A DNA stretch of 64,000 bases from Streptococcus infantis (GTDB lineage: Bacteria; Bacillota; Bacilli; Lactobacillales; Streptococcaceae): NCBI RefSeq assembly GCF_019929575.1, contig NZ_JAHZPU010000006.1, forward strand, positions 17,498-81,497, in the 5' to 3' direction. Below are positions 16,804-26,650 of this stretch, one piece after another. The notes under the pieces are model-generated. The model was not told where the DNA came from and did no database searches. It was given only the letters and a program-made list of their open reading frames with translations. The translations under genes were made by a program, and so were the position numbers. Each line of letters begins with the position of its first letter. The stretch's first letter is position 1.

Positions 16804-18057
16804 ATGAAAACACCATTTATTAAACGTGATGCCTTAGAAAAGATTGTTGAGGAGTTTCCAACCCCATTCCATCTTTACGATGAAAAAGGGATCCGCGAGA
16901 AAGCACGCGCAGTAAACAAAGCCTTTTCTTGGAATAAGGGCTTTAAAGAATACTTCGCAGTTAAAGCAACCCCAACTCCAGCTATCTTGAAGATTTTGCA
17001 AGAAGAAGGATGTGGAGTGGATTGTTCTAGTTATGTAGAACTCTTGATGAGTCACAAGCTTGGGTTTACAGGGGCGGATATGATGTTTTCATCTAATAAC
17101 ACCCCAGATAGAGAGTATGCTTATGCGCGAGAATTAGGTGCGACGATTAATTTAGATGCTTTTGAAGATATCGAACATTTAGAGCGTGCAGCAGGCATCC
17201 CTGAGATTATCTCTTGCCGGTACAATCCTGGTGGCGTATTTGAACTGGGTACGGACATTATGGATAATCCTGGTGAAGCTAAGTTCGGGATGACCAAGGA
17301 ACAGCTTTTTGAAACCTTTGCAATCTTGAAAGAAAAGGGAGCTAAAACCTTTGGGATTCATTCCTTCCTAGCTTCCAATACAGTGACCCATCTCTACTAT
17401 CCAGAATTAGCACGTCAGCTTTTTGAATTGGCAGTAGAAATCAAGGAAAAGTTAGGTATTTCACTGGATTTTATCAATCTTTCAGGTGGTATCGGGGTTA
17501 ACTATCGCCCAGATCAAGAACCTAATGACATTGCTTTGATTGGTGAGGGAGTTCGTCAGGTTTATGAAGAAGTCCTCACACCAGCAGGTCTTGGTCAGGT
17601 TAAAATCTTTACAGAACTAGGACGTTTCATGTTGGCACCTCATGGAATTCTAGTTACAAAAGTTACTCATAAAAAGAAAACCTATCGTACTTATCTAGGA
17701 GTAGATGCGTCAGCTGTCAACCTGATGAGACCGGCTATGTATGGTGCCTATCACCACATCACCAATATGATGCATCCTGATGGTCAGACTGAAGTGGTTG
17801 ATGTTGTTGGCTCTCTTTGTGAAAACAACGACAAGTTTGCAGTTAATCGTGAACTACCTCAAACAGAAATTGGTGATTTGTTAGTCATTCATGATACAGG
17901 TGCGCATGGATTCTCTATGGGTTACCAGTACAATGCCAAACTTCGTTCAGCAGAAATTCTCTATACAGAGGATGGTGGAGCACGATTGATCCGCCGAGCA
18001 GAGCGACCAGAGGACTATTTTGCGACTCTCTATGGGTTTGACTTTGACAAGGATTAG
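16804..18057 (+). CDS. lysA: Diaminopimelate decarboxylase
   Basis: A 417-residue fold-III PLP enzyme that makes L-lysine from meso-diaminopimelate. The PLP lysine is in YFAVKATP near residue 53; HSFLASNT carries the conserved His; NLSGGIGVNY is the glycine loop; and the SLCENND region provides the second active-site Cys. It ends GYQYNAKLRSAEIL like LysA. The start follows GAAGGAGTTCT. It stands alone. A carboxynorspermidine decarboxylase is a remote alternative. Confidence 0.85.
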   Translation: MKTPFIKRDALEKIVEEFPTPFHLYDEKGIREKARAVNKAFSWNKGFKEYFAVKATPTPAILKILQEEGCGVDCSSYVELLMSHKLGFTGADMMFSSNNTPDREYAYARELGATINLDAFEDIEHLERAAGIPEIISCRYNPGGVFELGTDIMDNPGEAKFGMTKEQLFETFAILKEKGAKTFGIHSFLASNTVTHLYYPELARQLFELAVEIKEKLGISLDFINLSGGIGVNYRPDQEPNDIALIGEGVRQVYEEVLTPAGLGQVKIFTELGRFMLAPHGILVTKVTHKKKTYRTYLGVDASAVNLMRPAMYGAYHHITNMMHPDGQTEVVDVVGSLCENNDKFAVNRELPQTEIGDLLVIHDTGAHGFSMGYQYNAKLRSAEILYTEDGGARLIRRAERPEDYFATLYGFDFDKD

Positions 18058-18145
18058 AAGATTTTTGAAAATCATGAAAGTTGAAAGTGAAAAACAGATT
18101 GTTTTCTAAAAAATAGGCAAAATCTGTGGTTTTTCTTTTCAGTCA

Positions 18146-18176
18146 TGGTATAATAAAGACTATAAAACGTTTTCAA
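18146..18176 (+). promoter_or_regulatory. pflA promoter with cre-like site
   Basis: Extended -10 TGGTATAAT (18146-18154). The reverse complement of 18162-18176 reads TTGAAAACGTTTTAT, one mismatch from the cre consensus WTGNAANCGNWNNCW; it lies just after the start of transcription and suggests CcpA control. Confidence 0.5.
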
Positions 18177-18189
18177 GGAAGGTAACGAT

Positions 18190-18984
18190 ATGTCTGAGGA
18201 AATAATTGACTATGGACAAGTGACAGGAATGGTGCATTCGACAGAGAGTTTTGGGGCGGTAGATGGCCCTGGAATTCGTTTTATTGTCTTTTTGCAAGGC
18301 TGTCAGATGCGTTGCCAATACTGCCATAACCCAGATACTTGGGCTATGGAAACCAATAAATCTCGTGTACGAACAGTAGATGATGTTCTAGAAGAAGCGC
18401 TTCGTTATCGTGGTTTCTGGGGAGACAAGGGAGGTATCACAGTCAGCGGAGGAGAAGCCCTCTTGCAGATTGATTTCTTGATTGCCCTCTTTACCAAGGC
18501 AAAAGAAAAGGGTATCCACTGTACCTTGGATACTTGTGCCCTTCCATTCCGTAACAAACCACGCTATCTAGAAAAGTTCAACAAGTTAATGGCCGTGACA
18601 GATTTGGTTCTCCTTGATATCAAGGAGATTAACGAAGCACAACACAAGATTGTAACCAGTCAAACCAATAAAAACATTCTGGCTTGTGCTCAGTACTTGT
18701 CAGAAATCGGTAAACCTGTTTGGATTCGTCACGTGCTAGTGCCAGGATTGACAGACAGAGATGAAGATTTGATTGAACTTGGTAAGTTTGTAAAAACTCT
18801 CAAAAATGTTGATAAGTTTGAAATCTTGCCTTATCACACTATGGGTGAGTTCAAATGGCGTGAGCTTGGGATTCCATATTCCCTTGAAGGAGTTAAACCT
18901 CCAACAGCAGATCGCGTCAAGAATGCTAAGGAATTGATGGATACAGAAAGCTATCAAGATTACATGAAACGTGTACATGGATAA
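18190..18984 (+). CDS. pflA: Pyruvate formate-lyase activating enzyme
   Basis: A 264-residue radical-SAM enzyme that puts the glycyl radical on pyruvate formate-lyase for mixed-acid fermentation. The CxxxCxxC cluster motif is in GCQMRCQYCHNPDTW near residue 37-45, with the DGPGIRFIVFLQG lead-in and GGITVSGGE. The start has AAGGAAGG upstream. Confidence 0.94.
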   Translation: MSEEIIDYGQVTGMVHSTESFGAVDGPGIRFIVFLQGCQMRCQYCHNPDTWAMETNKSRVRTVDDVLEEALRYRGFWGDKGGITVSGGEALLQIDFLIALFTKAKEKGIHCTLDTCALPFRNKPRYLEKFNKLMAVTDLVLLDIKEINEAQHKIVTSQTNKNILACAQYLSEIGKPVWIRHVLVPGLTDRDEDLIELGKFVKTLKNVDKFEILPYHTMGEFKWRELGIPYSLEGVKPPTADRVKNAKELMDTESYQDYMKRVHG

Positions 18985-18993
18985 ATTGAAAGA

Positions 18994-19062
18994 AGAGGTC
19001 GAGATTTTTTCTCGGCCTCTTTTTGACTATAGAAAAGGCTCAGCATTTAAGCTAAGCCTTTT
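18994..19062. terminator. Two convergent terminators between pflA and yidC
   Basis: AGAGGTCGAG/CTCGGCCTCT with T6 serves pflA; AAAAGGCTCAGC/GCTAAGCCTTTT (19033-19062) serves yidC on the minus strand. Confidence 0.8.
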
Positions 19063-19067
19063 ATTTT

Positions 19068-19994
19068 TTATCTAGAATGTTGTTTTCCAGCATTGCGTTT
19101 TTTGTTTTTCTTCTTGTTAGAAGTTGTGATAGCTGTTGCTGGTTCAGGGGTTACATCTTTACGATTGCTTGAAGTTTTGCTTGCTTTTGGTGGGTTCTTA
19201 GCAAATTCTTCACGTACTTTTTTACGAAGTTTTGGACGAACGATGTAGTTGATGATGAATTGTTGAAGAATCATCATGAAACCACCGACAACCCAGTAAA
19301 GTGTAACACTGGCTGGTGAGAAGACAGAGAACACGACAATCATGAGAGGGCTCATATAGAGCATCTTCTTGATTTGTTCTCTTTGAGTTTCATCCTCAAC
19401 TCCATGTAAAGAAAGGAGTGATTGAAGATAGTATAGGATACCAGCAAAGGCAACCAAAATCATACTAGGTGAGCCTAGAGGAATTCCTAGGTAGCTTGCT
19501 TGGGCAACTCCTTCAGTATGTTGGGCAGCAAAGTAGATAGCAGAGAAGAAAGGCATTTGAATGAGGATAGGGAAACATCCCACGCCGCCAAACATGCTGA
19601 TGCCGTGCTCTTTTTGAGCAGCAAAGAGAGCTTGTTGAGCTTCTAATTTTTCTTCTTGAGTCGTTGCTTCTTTCAGACGAGTCTGATGTGGTTCAAGGAC
19701 GTGCTTGAGAGCATTCATCTTCTCAGAGTGAAGCGTTGCTTTCCATGATTGGTAGATACCAAGTGGGAGGATAATCAAGCGAACGATAATGGTTACGATG
19801 ATGATTCCAACACCGAAACCGAGACCTTGATCATTAGCGAAGTATTTGATAGCTTCTCCCATTGGAGCACCCAAGAAATCCCAAACGGGACCAGTTGGGA
19901 GTCCTGTTGATTTATCAACCTGGACACAACCAGTTAAGACTAATAGCATAGCCACTCCCATGACTGAGAGAGCGATTCGTTTAATTGATTTCAC
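19068..19994 (-). CDS. yidC: YidC/Oxa1-family membrane protein insertase (YidC2 type)
   Basis: A 308-residue membrane insertase and lipoprotein: the signal ends LVLTGC with lipid-attachment Cys23. Five membrane helices follow, with the conserved hydrophilic-groove Arg in helix 2 (IVRLIILPLG region) and the coiled C1 loop. The basic, Lys/Arg-rich C-terminal tail (SNKKKNKKRNAGKQHSR) is typical of streptococcal YidC2, which can contact ribosomes. Confidence 0.93.
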   Translation of the reverse strand: MKSIKRIALSVMGVAMLLVLTGCVQVDKSTGLPTGPVWDFLGAPMGEAIKYFANDQGLGFGVGIIIVTIIVRLIILPLGIYQSWKATLHSEKMNALKHVLEPHQTRLKEATTQEEKLEAQQALFAAQKEHGISMFGGVGCFPILIQMPFFSAIYFAAQHTEGVAQASYLGIPLGSPSMILVAFAGILYYLQSLLSLHGVEDETQREQIKKMLYMSPLMIVVFSVFSPASVTLYWVVGGFMMILQQFIINYIVRPKLRKKVREEFAKNPPKASKTSSNRKDVTPEPATAITTSNKKKNKKRNAGKQHSR

Positions 19995-20071
19995 TGTTTT
20001 TATTCCTTCTTTAAAAATTATACCTTTCTATTCTACTGTTTTTTTGGAAAATATACAATAGTTCTAGAGAC

Positions 20072-20350
20072 CTAATTTGCGACTTTGAAGTCTGAATAGG
20101 ATGGAAAGTTACTCAATTGAACATCAAGATAGGTTACTTTAGAGAATGGGGTAGGGCCTTTTCGAATCTCTTGGATAAACTTGGCCATGATGGCAGAAGA
20201 CTCAGCCTGAGCTAGAATTTCAACGGTTCCGTCATCGTTATTCCAGACACGACCCGTAATGCCACCTAGTTCTAGAGCTAGGGTATAGACACCCCAGCGG
20301 AAGCCCACTCCTTGGACGCGACCTTGGACGATCATTTTAACCTTTTGCAT
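20072..20350 (-). CDS. acyP: Acylphosphatase
   Basis: A 92-residue enzyme that hydrolyses acyl phosphates. The signature VQGRVQGVGFRW has the catalytic Arg, and NNDDGTVEI supplies the catalytic Asn region. ATG 20350 is preceded by AAGGAGG at ideal spacing; the longer frame to 20443 overlaps the divergent methyltransferase gene and is rejected. Confidence 0.93.
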   Translation of the reverse strand: MQKVKMIVQGRVQGVGFRWGVYTLALELGGITGRVWNNDDGTVEILAQAESSAIMAKFIQEIRKGPTPFSKVTYLDVQLSNFPSYSDFKVAN

Positions 20351-20368
20351 ACCAAACCTCCTTGATTG

Positions 20369-20377
20369 TGTTATAAT
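20369..20377 (+). promoter_or_regulatory. Extended -10 promoter giving a probable leaderless mRNA
   Basis: TGTTATAAT ends 6 nt before the ATG at 20384, so transcription would begin at or next to the start codon. No Shine-Dalgarno is present on this strand. Confidence 0.65.
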
Positions 20378-20383
20378 ATTTCT

Positions 20384-21124
20384 ATGACTATTATAACCTC
20401 TAAAGCCAATTCTGTGGTGAAAAATGCCAAAAAATTGCATCAAAAAAAATATCGGAAAACCTCATATCTGATTGAGGGATGGCATCTGTTTGAAGAAGCT
20501 ATTCAGGCAGGTGCAAAGATTGAGAAAATTTTTGCCCTCGCAGAGTATGGTGAAAAATTAGTAGACTATCCTCAGACTGTCCTTGTGACAGAAGAAATCT
20601 TGCTCGATTTAGCAGATTCTCAAACTCCTCAGGGCATTGTTGCCATTGTTCAAAAGGAGGATGAGCAGTTACCAGATTTGAGACAAGGAAAGTATCTCTT
20701 TTTAGAAGATGTGCAGGATCCTGGAAATGTTGGGACCATGATTCGGACGGCAGATGCAGCAGGTTTTTCTGGAGTCATCGTTTCCAGCAAGTCAGCAGAT
20801 ATCTATAGCCTCAAAACGCTTCGCTCCATGCAAGGCAGTCATTTCCATTTGCCGATTTATCGCATGTCTGTCGAAGGGTTTGTGGAACAAGCTAAAAAGA
20901 GCGGTTTACCAATTCTAGCAACCACCTTGTCCCAGAACTCTAAAGATTATCGTGAACTGGCTCGGTTAGAAGATTTTGTCTTAGTCATGGGGAATGAAGG
21001 TCAAGGCATTAGCCCATTCATGACAGACCAGGCAGACCGATTGGTCCACATCAGCATGAAAGGGCAAGCGGAAAGCCTCAATGTCGCCATTGCGGCAGGC
21101 ATACTCATGTTTTATTTGAGTTAA
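20384..21124 (+). CDS. TrmH/SpoU-family RNA 2'-O-methyltransferase
   Basis: A 246-residue protein with an N-terminal substrate-binding domain (about 1-90, NSVVKNAKKLHQKKYR) and a C-terminal SPOUT knot: VQDPGNVGTMIRTADAAG near residue 113, VMGNEGQGIS and LNVAIAAGILM. It methylates a ribose in rRNA or tRNA; the target nucleotide cannot be read from the sequence. I chose ATG 20384 (MTIITSKAN), which follows the -10 box so closely that the mRNA is probably leaderless. Divergent from acyP. Confidence 0.9.
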   Translation: MTIITSKANSVVKNAKKLHQKKYRKTSYLIEGWHLFEEAIQAGAKIEKIFALAEYGEKLVDYPQTVLVTEEILLDLADSQTPQGIVAIVQKEDEQLPDLRQGKYLFLEDVQDPGNVGTMIRTADAAGFSGVIVSSKSADIYSLKTLRSMQGSHFHLPIYRMSVEGFVEQAKKSGLPILATTLSQNSKDYRELARLEDFVLVMGNEGQGISPFMTDQADRLVHISMKGQAESLNVAIAAGILMFYLS

Positions 21125-21137
21125 ATGATTTAATTTT

Positions 21138-21146
21138 TGTTATAAT
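21138..21146 (+). promoter_or_regulatory. Extended -10 promoter of the BI-1 family gene
   Basis: TGTTATAAT, 34 nt before the start at 21180. Confidence 0.55.
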
Positions 21147-21179
21147 CAGTAAAAAAAGATTTCATAAGGAGAAAAAGAT

Positions 21180-21863
21180 ATGAATCAAACAATTATTCAA
21201 GAACGTTCAGGTTTGAATCAATTTTATGCAAAAGTTTATGCTTTTGTAGGGATTGGGATCGCCTTATCTGCACTTGTTTCAGCCTTAATGTTAACAACCT
21301 TCCAAGACCTTCTTGTTCAGTTGATGTTTAACGCCCGCATATGGTTAATCGTAACAGGAGTAGTTGAAGTTGCTCTTGTAATTGCAGCAAGTAATATGGC
21401 TTATAAAAATAGCCCAGCAGCTCTTCCGATGTTTCTCATCTATTCAGTAGTGAACGGTTTTTCACTGAGTTTCATCGTGTCGCTCTATCTACCAGGAACG
21501 GTTCTAACGGCTTTCATTTCTAGCGCTGCCCTCTTCTTTGTCATGGCAATTATTGGAGTTGTGATTAAAAAGGACTTGAGTGGTATCGGGCGTGCTTTGA
21601 TTGCAGCCTTGGTAGGTCTCATTTTAGCTATGATTGTTAATGTATTCTTAAACAGTGGTCTCTTCGACTACATTATCAGTATTGTCATGGTTCTTGTTTT
21701 TGCAGGTTTGATTGCTTGGGATAACCAAAAGATTCGCTATGTTTATGAAGAATCAAATGGTCAAGTCGCTACAGGTTGGGCAATTTCTTTGGCGCTTAGC
21801 CTCTACCTTGACTTTATCAACCTCTTCCTTAGCTTCTTGCGTATCTTTGGAAGTGACGATTAA
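21180..21863 (+). CDS. Bax inhibitor-1 (YccA/YbhL) family membrane protein
   Basis: A 227-residue integral membrane protein with seven predicted hydrophobic segments and the family C-terminal pattern LSLYLDFINLFLSFLRIFG. Bacterial members of this family are ion (calcium/proton) leak channels or proteostasis factors at the membrane; the exact role here is unknown. The start follows AAGGAGAAAAAG. Own promoter and terminator. Confidence 0.88.
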   Translation: MNQTIIQERSGLNQFYAKVYAFVGIGIALSALVSALMLTTFQDLLVQLMFNARIWLIVTGVVEVALVIAASNMAYKNSPAALPMFLIYSVVNGFSLSFIVSLYLPGTVLTAFISSAALFFVMAIIGVVIKKDLSGIGRALIAALVGLILAMIVNVFLNSGLFDYIISIVMVLVFAGLIAWDNQKIRYVYEESNGQVATGWAISLALSLYLDFINLFLSFLRIFGSDD

Positions 21864-21870
21864 TACTTTT

Positions 21871-21896
21871 AGAGCTCAAATGAGCTCTTTTTTTTA
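21871..21896 (+). terminator. Terminator
   Basis: An 8-bp stem AGAGCTCA/TGAGCTCT with a 2-nt loop and a T8 tract. Confidence 0.85.
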
Positions 21897-21960
21897 ATTT
21901 TTACTTTTATTTTTACTGGCAAAAGGGTATAATCATCTTATTATTTAAAAGGAGAGATGT

Positions 21961-22953
21961 ATGAAGAAAAGTTTTATTCATCAACAGGAAGAAATTTCCT
22001 TTGTAAAAAATACCTTTACCCAGTATTTGAAAGATAAATTAGAAGTTGTGGAAGTGCAGGGACCAATCTTGAGTAAGGTTGGGGATGGGATGCAGGATAA
22101 CCTTTCAGGGATTGAACATCCAGTTTCTGTTAAGGTTTTGCAAATCCCAGATGAAACCTATGAAGTGGTGCATTCCCTTGCTAAGTGGAAACGCCATACC
22201 TTAGCCCGTTTTGGTTTTGGTGAAGGAGAAGGCCTCTTTGTTCACATGAAGGCTCTTCGTCCAGACGAAGATTCCCTAGATGCGACTCACTCAGTCTATG
22301 TAGACCAGTGGGACTGGGAAAAAGTTATTCCAAACGGACAGCGCAATCTTGCCTATCTAAAAGAAACGGTAGAAAAGATTTATAAGGCTATTCGTTTGAC
22401 AGAGTTAGCAGTAGAAGCTCGCTACGATATTGAGTCAATTCTACCTAAACAAATTACTTTTATCCATACTGAAGAGTTGGTTGAACGCTATCCAGACTTG
22501 ACACCTAAAGAACGTGAAAATGCTATCTGTAAGGAATTCGGTGCGGTCTTCCTAATTGGTATCGGTGGAGAATTGTCAGATGGAAAACCTCATGACGGAC
22601 GTGCACCAGACTATGATGACTGGACAACTGAGTCTGAAAATGGCTATCATGGCTTGAATGGGGACATCCTTGTTTGGAATGATAACTTGGGTGCAGCCTT
22701 TGAATTGTCTTCAATGGGCATTCGTGTCGATGAAGATACCCTCCGTCGCCAAGTAGCTATCACAGGAGATGAAGACCGTCTAACTTTAGAATGGCATAAG
22801 GCTCTCCTAAATGGACTCTTCCCATTGACAATTGGTGGAGGAATTGGCCAATCTCGTATGGCTATGTTCCTGCTTCGTAAGAAGCATATCGGTGAAGTCC
22901 AAACCAGTGTTTGGCCACAAGAAGTGAGAGACACCTACGAAAATATTCTTTAA
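21961..22953 (+). CDS. asnA: Aspartate-ammonia ligase (asparagine synthetase A)
   Basis: A 330-residue ATP-dependent enzyme making asparagine from aspartate and ammonia, related to class II aminoacyl-tRNA synthetases. Motifs: [10 protein letters not shown] early, [30 protein letters not shown] split near residues 200-220, and the ATP motif [14 protein letters not shown] near the end. Length is as in the family. It has AAAGGAGAG before the ATG and its own terminator. Confidence 0.95.
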   Translation: MKKSFIHQQEEISFVKNTFTQYLKDKLEVVEVQGPILSKVGDGMQDNLSGIEHPVSVKVLQIPDETYEVVHSLAKWKRHTLARFGFGEGEGLFVHMKALRPDEDSLDATHSVYVDQWDWEKVIPNGQRNLAYLKETVEKIYKAIRLTELAVEARYDIESILPKQITFIHTEELVERYPDLTPKERENAICKEFGAVFLIGIGGELSDGKPHDGRAPDYDDWTTESENGYHGLNGDILVWNDNLGAAFELSSMGIRVDEDTLRRQVAITGDEDRLTLEWHKALLNGLFPLTIGGGIGQSRMAMFLLRKKHIGEVQTSVWPQEVRDTYENIL

Positions 22954-22956
22954 TCA

Positions 22957-22988
22957 ATCGAGCCGTAAGGTTCGATTTTCTTTTTTTG
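22957..22988 (+). terminator. asnA terminator
   Basis: ATCGAGCC/GGTTCGAT stem, 4-nt loop, T-rich tail. Confidence 0.8.
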
Positions 22989-22997
22989 ATAAGAATT

Positions 22998-23006
22998 TGG
23001 TATAAT
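22998..23006 (+). promoter_or_regulatory. Extended -10 promoter giving a probable leaderless mRNA (rsmD)
   Basis: TGGTATAAT ends 7 nt before the rsmD ATG at 23014; there is no room for a Shine-Dalgarno. Confidence 0.7.
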
Positions 23007-23013
23007 ATACGGT

Positions 23014-23553
23014 ATGAAAATCGTATCAGGAATCTACGGTGGGCGTCCTTTAAAGACGCTGGACGGTAAAACGACAAGGCCAACATCAGATAAGGTTAGG
23101 GGCGCTATTTTTAATATGATTGGCCCCTACTTTGAAGGAGGGCGCGTGCTAGATCTTTATGCTGGAAGTGGTGGTCTATCCATCGAAGCAGTCTCAAGAG
23201 GAATGTCGAGTGCCGTTCTGGTCGAGAGGGATCGCCGAGCCCAGAACATAGTCGCAGAAAATATTCGGATGACCAAGGAAACTTCTAAGTTTCAATTATT
23301 GAAAATGGAATCTAGTCGTGCATTGGAGCAGGTGGATGGTGTCTTTGACCTTATCTTTTTGGATCCTCCCTATGCAAAGGAACAGATCGTGTCCGACATT
23401 GAAAAAATGGCAGAGAGAAATCTTTTTTCAGAAGATGTCATGGTGGTATGTGAGACCGATAAATCAGTAGAACTTCCAGAAGAAATCGCCTGTTTGGGTA
23501 TCTGGAAAGAAAAAATATATGGGATTAGTAAGGTGACGGTTTATGTCAGATAA
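23014..23553 (+). CDS. rsmD: 16S rRNA (guanine966-N2)-methyltransferase
   Basis: A 179-residue SAM-dependent methyltransferase acting on the 30S subunit. Motifs: [26 protein letters not shown] (SAM motif I) and the catalytic FLDPPYAK near residue 115. It overlaps coaD by 11 bp, which in turn overlaps the protease gene by 17 bp, a common Firmicute trio. The promoter is placed so that the transcript starts at or beside the ATG. Confidence 0.94.
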   Translation: MKIVSGIYGGRPLKTLDGKTTRPTSDKVRGAIFNMIGPYFEGGRVLDLYAGSGGLSIEAVSRGMSSAVLVERDRRAQNIVAENIRMTKETSKFQLLKMESSRALEQVDGVFDLIFLDPPYAKEQIVSDIEKMAERNLFSEDVMVVCETDKSVELPEEIACLGIWKEKIYGISKVTVYVR

Positions 23554-24031
23554 GATTGGGCTATTTACAGGTTCCTTTGATCCAATGACAAATGGGCATA
23601 TGGATCTCATTGAGCGTGCAAGTAAACTCTTTGATCAATTGTATGTAGGGATTTTTTATAATCCACACAAAGCTGGATTTTTACCGATAGAGAACCGAAA
23701 GAAGACTGTTGAAAAAGCAGTAGCACATCTCAAAAATGTCAACGTCATAGCTTCTCATGATGAATTAGTCGTTGATGTTGCTAGAAGATTAGGTGCGGAG
23801 GTCTTGGTGCGTGGTTTACGCAATGCTACAGATCTTCAGTACGAAGCAAGCTTTGATTTCTACAATCATCAATTAGCAGCAGAGATGGAGACAATCTACC
23901 TCCATAGTCGGCTAGAGCATTTATACATCAGCTCTTCAGCTGTGAGAGAACTATTGAAATTTGGTCAAGATATTAGTGAGTATGTACCAAATGCTATCCT
24001 AGAGGAGTTAAACAATGAAGAAAAAAACTAG
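23543..24031 (+). CDS. coaD: Phosphopantetheine adenylyltransferase
   Basis: A 162-residue nucleotidyltransferase of coenzyme A synthesis. Motifs: [15 protein letters not shown] with the (H/N)xGH nucleotide motif at residue 7-19, [12 protein letters not shown] and the ISSSAVRE signature near residue 130. Normal length; embedded by overlaps on both sides. Confidence 0.95.
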   Translation: MSDKIGLFTGSFDPMTNGHMDLIERASKLFDQLYVGIFYNPHKAGFLPIENRKKTVEKAVAHLKNVNVIASHDELVVDVARRLGAEVLVRGLRNATDLQYEASFDFYNHQLAAEMETIYLHSRLEHLYISSSAVRELLKFGQDISEYVPNAILEELNNEEKN

Positions 24032-25052
24032 ATGGCCCCTATATCTCATTATTGGGCTCATTATCACATTTATAGCTTTTACGGTGCCCCTGCCTTATTA
24101 TATAGAGGTTCCAGGGACTTCGGAAGATATTCGAAAGGTTTTACAGGTCAATAATCAACCTGACCAAGAGGAGGGTTCTTACCAATTTGTGACGGTTGGA
24201 GTTAAACATGCTAGAGTGGTTGACTTGTTTTATGCTTGGCTAACTCCTTTCACGGATATACATAGTGCTAAAGAGATGACAGGTGGTTCGTCGGATGCAG
24301 AGTTTATGCGAATCAACCAGTTTTACATGGAAACTTCGCAAAATATGGCCAAATATCAAGGTCTGAAAACGGCGGGTAAGGAAATTGAACTCAAATATCT
24401 GGGTGTTTATGTGTTGACTGTAACAGATAACTCGACTTTCAAGGGGGTTCTCCATATTGCTGACACCGTAACCGCTGTGAATGATAAGACTTTTGAAAGT
24501 TCCAAGGAGATGGTCGACTACGTCAACTCTCAAACGCTAGGTGACAAGGTTAAGGTTACTTACCAAGAAGATGGGAAAGTCAAAACTGCCGAAGGAAAAA
24601 TTATTACTCTGGAAAATGGAAAAAATGGTATCGGAATCGGCTTGATTGACCGTACTGAAGTATCTAGTGATGTACCAATCAAGTTTTCAACGGCTGGCAT
24701 TGGTGGACCTAGTGCTGGGATGATGTTTAGTTTATCCATCTACACGCAAATTGCAGATCCTACTCTTCGAAATGGACGAATTATTGCCGGTACAGGAAGC
24801 ATCGATAGAGATGGTAACGTAGGTGATATTGGTGGAATTGATAAAAAGGTTGTCGCTGCAGCTAAAAAGGGAGCTACTGTATTTTTCGCTCCTAATAATC
24901 CAGTAACTGAAGAAGCTAAAAAGGCCAACCCAAATGCCAAGAGTAACTATGACACAGCTGTAGAAGCTGCTCAAATGATTAAAACTGACATGAAGATTGT
25001 CCCAGTTAAAACGCTTCAAGATGCGATTGACTATTTAAAAAATAATCCCTAG
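24015..25052 (+). CDS. sepM: Membrane-anchored PDZ/Lon-type serine protease (SepM/YlbL-like)
   Basis: A 345-residue protein: one N-terminal membrane helix (residues 7-27), a PDZ-like domain (about 120-200) and a Lon-type proteolytic domain with catalytic Ser in [13 protein letters not shown] (near residue 235) and Lys in [14 protein letters not shown] (near 280). In S. mutans this family trims the competence-stimulating peptide outside the cell; whether it does so here is inference. It is co-translated with coaD. Confidence 0.88.
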   Translation: MKKKTRWPLYLIIGLIITFIAFTVPLPYYIEVPGTSEDIRKVLQVNNQPDQEEGSYQFVTVGVKHARVVDLFYAWLTPFTDIHSAKEMTGGSSDAEFMRINQFYMETSQNMAKYQGLKTAGKEIELKYLGVYVLTVTDNSTFKGVLHIADTVTAVNDKTFESSKEMVDYVNSQTLGDKVKVTYQEDGKVKTAEGKIITLENGKNGIGIGLIDRTEVSSDVPIKFSTAGIGGPSAGMMFSLSIYTQIADPTLRNGRIIAGTGSIDRDGNVGDIGGIDKKVVAAAKKGATVFFAPNNPVTEEAKKANPNAKSNYDTAVEAAQMIKTDMKIVPVKTLQDAIDYLKNNP

Positions 25053-25092
25053 TAGTAGGCGAATCCCTAAACTAGCGTAGAAAAAAAGAAGA

Positions 25093-25101
25093 TGGTATAA
25101 T
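25093..25101 (+). promoter_or_regulatory. Extended -10 promoter giving a probable leaderless mRNA
   Basis: TGGTATAAT ends 6 nt before the ATG at 25108. Confidence 0.6.
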
Positions 25102-25107
25102 AGGCAA

Positions 25108-25338
25108 ATGATTCAATTGTTTTTTACCCTTAGTAGTCATATGTTTTTTGTATACCTAGTCTTTCAGCTCTTGAAAGATTTGGTCAGATGGGATCAAATT
25201 TTGAAGGTGACAAAGGATAATGCGAAGAAGGTTCGACTCTTGGTAGTATTGTGTAGTATCGGTTTAGGATATCTGATTAGTTCCTTTTTCTTGAATCTCT
25301 ACCAACTCTGGCAAGAAGCAGTTAGAACGCTATTCTAA
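25108..25338 (+). CDS. DUF1146-type small membrane protein (YwzB-like)
   Basis: A 76-residue protein with two hydrophobic helices separated by a basic loop ([14 protein letters not shown]). This size and layout, and the position just upstream of murA, fit the YwzB/DUF1146 family of unknown function. The mRNA is probably leaderless. It is followed 25 nt later by murA, with which it is likely co-transcribed. Confidence 0.75.
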   Translation: MIQLFFTLSSHMFFVYLVFQLLKDLVRWDQILKVTKDNAKKVRLLVVLCSIGLGYLISSFFLNLYQLWQEAVRTLF

Positions 25339-25363
25339 AATTGTAAGTGAAGGAAAATACTCT

Positions 25364-26650
25364 ATGGAAAAAATTGTAGTTCAAGGTGGCGATAATCGTT
25401 TGGTTGGAAGTGTTACCATCGAGGGCGCAAAAAATGCAGTTTTACCACTGCTTGCAGCAACTATTTTAGCAAGTGAAGGAAAAACTGTTTTAAAAAATGT
25501 TCCAATCTTATCAGATGTCTTTACCATGAATCAAGTAGTTCGTGGATTAAATGCAAAAGTAGACTTTGATCAGGATGCTCATATTGTCGAAGTTGATGCA
25601 ACTGGGGATATCACAGAAGAAGCTCCCTATAAGTATGTCAGCAAGATGCGTGCTTCTATTGTAGTATTGGGGCCAATCTTGGCTCGTGTAGGACACGCAA
25701 AGGTTTCTATGCCAGGTGGATGTACCATCGGTAGTCGCCCTATCGACCTTCACCTAAAGGGACTCGAAGCAATGGGGGCTCAAATTACTCAGACAGCAGG
25801 TTATATTGAGGCTAAGGCGGAACGCTTGAAGGGCGCACATATTTACATGGACTTCCCTAGTGTAGGTGCTACTCAAAACTTGATGATGGCGGCAACTCTT
25901 GCAAATGGTGTGACTGTCATTGAAAATGCTGCGCGTGAACCTGAGATTGTCGACTTGGCTGTTCTCTTAAATAAAATGGGTGCCAAGGTCAAGGGTGCCG
26001 GTACAGAAACTATTACCATTATTGGTGTTGAGCAACTACACGGTGCAACCCATAATGTTGTGCAAGACCGTATTGAAGCAGGGACCTTCATGGTAGCAGC
26101 TGCCATTACAGGTGGAGATGTCTTGATTCTGGATGCTATCTGGGAACATAATCGCCCCTTGATTGCTAAATTACAGGAAATGGGTGTTGAAGTCATCGAT
26201 GAGGACGAAGGAATTCGTATTCGTTCTCAACGTGAAAAATTAAAGGCTGTTCATGTTAAGACACTTCCACATCCAGGATTTCCGACAGATATGCAAGCGC
26301 AGTTCACTGCTCTAATGACCGTTGCTCAAGGTGAGTCAACTATGGTAGAGACTGTATTTGAGAATCGTTTTCAACATTTAGAGGAAATGCGTCGTATGGG
26401 TTTGCACTCTGAAATCATCCGTGATACCGCCCGTATTATCGGCGGACAGCAACTCCAAGGTGCAGAAGTTCTATCGACAGACTTACGTGCCAGTGCAGCC
26501 TTGATTTTGACAGGCTTGGTAGCTGAAGGCGAAACAGTTGTAGGAAAGCTTGTCCATTTAGATAGAGGTTACTACCGTTTTCATGAAAAATTAGCCCAGT
26601 TAGGAGCTAAGATTGAACGGGTAAGTGTGGAAGCTGATGAAGATGAATAA
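25364..26650 (+). CDS. murA: UDP-N-acetylglucosamine 1-carboxyvinyltransferase
   Basis: A 428-residue enzyme of the first committed step of peptidoglycan synthesis. The N-terminus has [13 protein letters not shown] with the catalytic Lys; the fosfomycin-target cysteine is in [10 protein letters not shown] near residue 117; [13 protein letters not shown] and [13 protein letters not shown] follow. Low-GC Gram-positives have two MurA paralogues; the neighbours epuA and endA suggest this is the MurA1 type, which is inference. Confidence 0.95.
   Translation: MEKIVVQGGDNRLVGSVTIEGAKNAVLPLLAATILASEGKTVLKNVPILSDVFTMNQVVRGLNAKVDFDQDAHIVEVDATGDITEEAPYKYVSKMRASIVVLGPILARVGHAKVSMPGGCTIGSRPIDLHLKGLEAMGAQITQTAGYIEAKAERLKGAHIYMDFPSVGATQNLMMAATLANGVTVIENAAREPEIVDLAVLLNKMGAKVKGAGTETITIIGVEQLHGATHNVVQDRIEAGTFMVAAAITGGDVLILDAIWEHNRPLIAKLQEMGVEVIDEDEGIRIRSQREKLKAVHVKTLPHPGFPTDMQAQFTALMTVAQGESTMVETVFENRFQHLEEMRRMGLHSEIIRDTARIIGGQQLQGAEVLSTDLRASAALILTGLVAEGETVVGKLVHLDRGYYRFHEKLAQLGAKIERVSVEADEDE

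Noticed and set aside
20351..20443. N-terminal extension of the acylphosphatase gene
   Set aside because: The internal ATG at 20350 has an ideal AAGGAGG and matches the family start; the extension overlaps the divergent gene and promoter.
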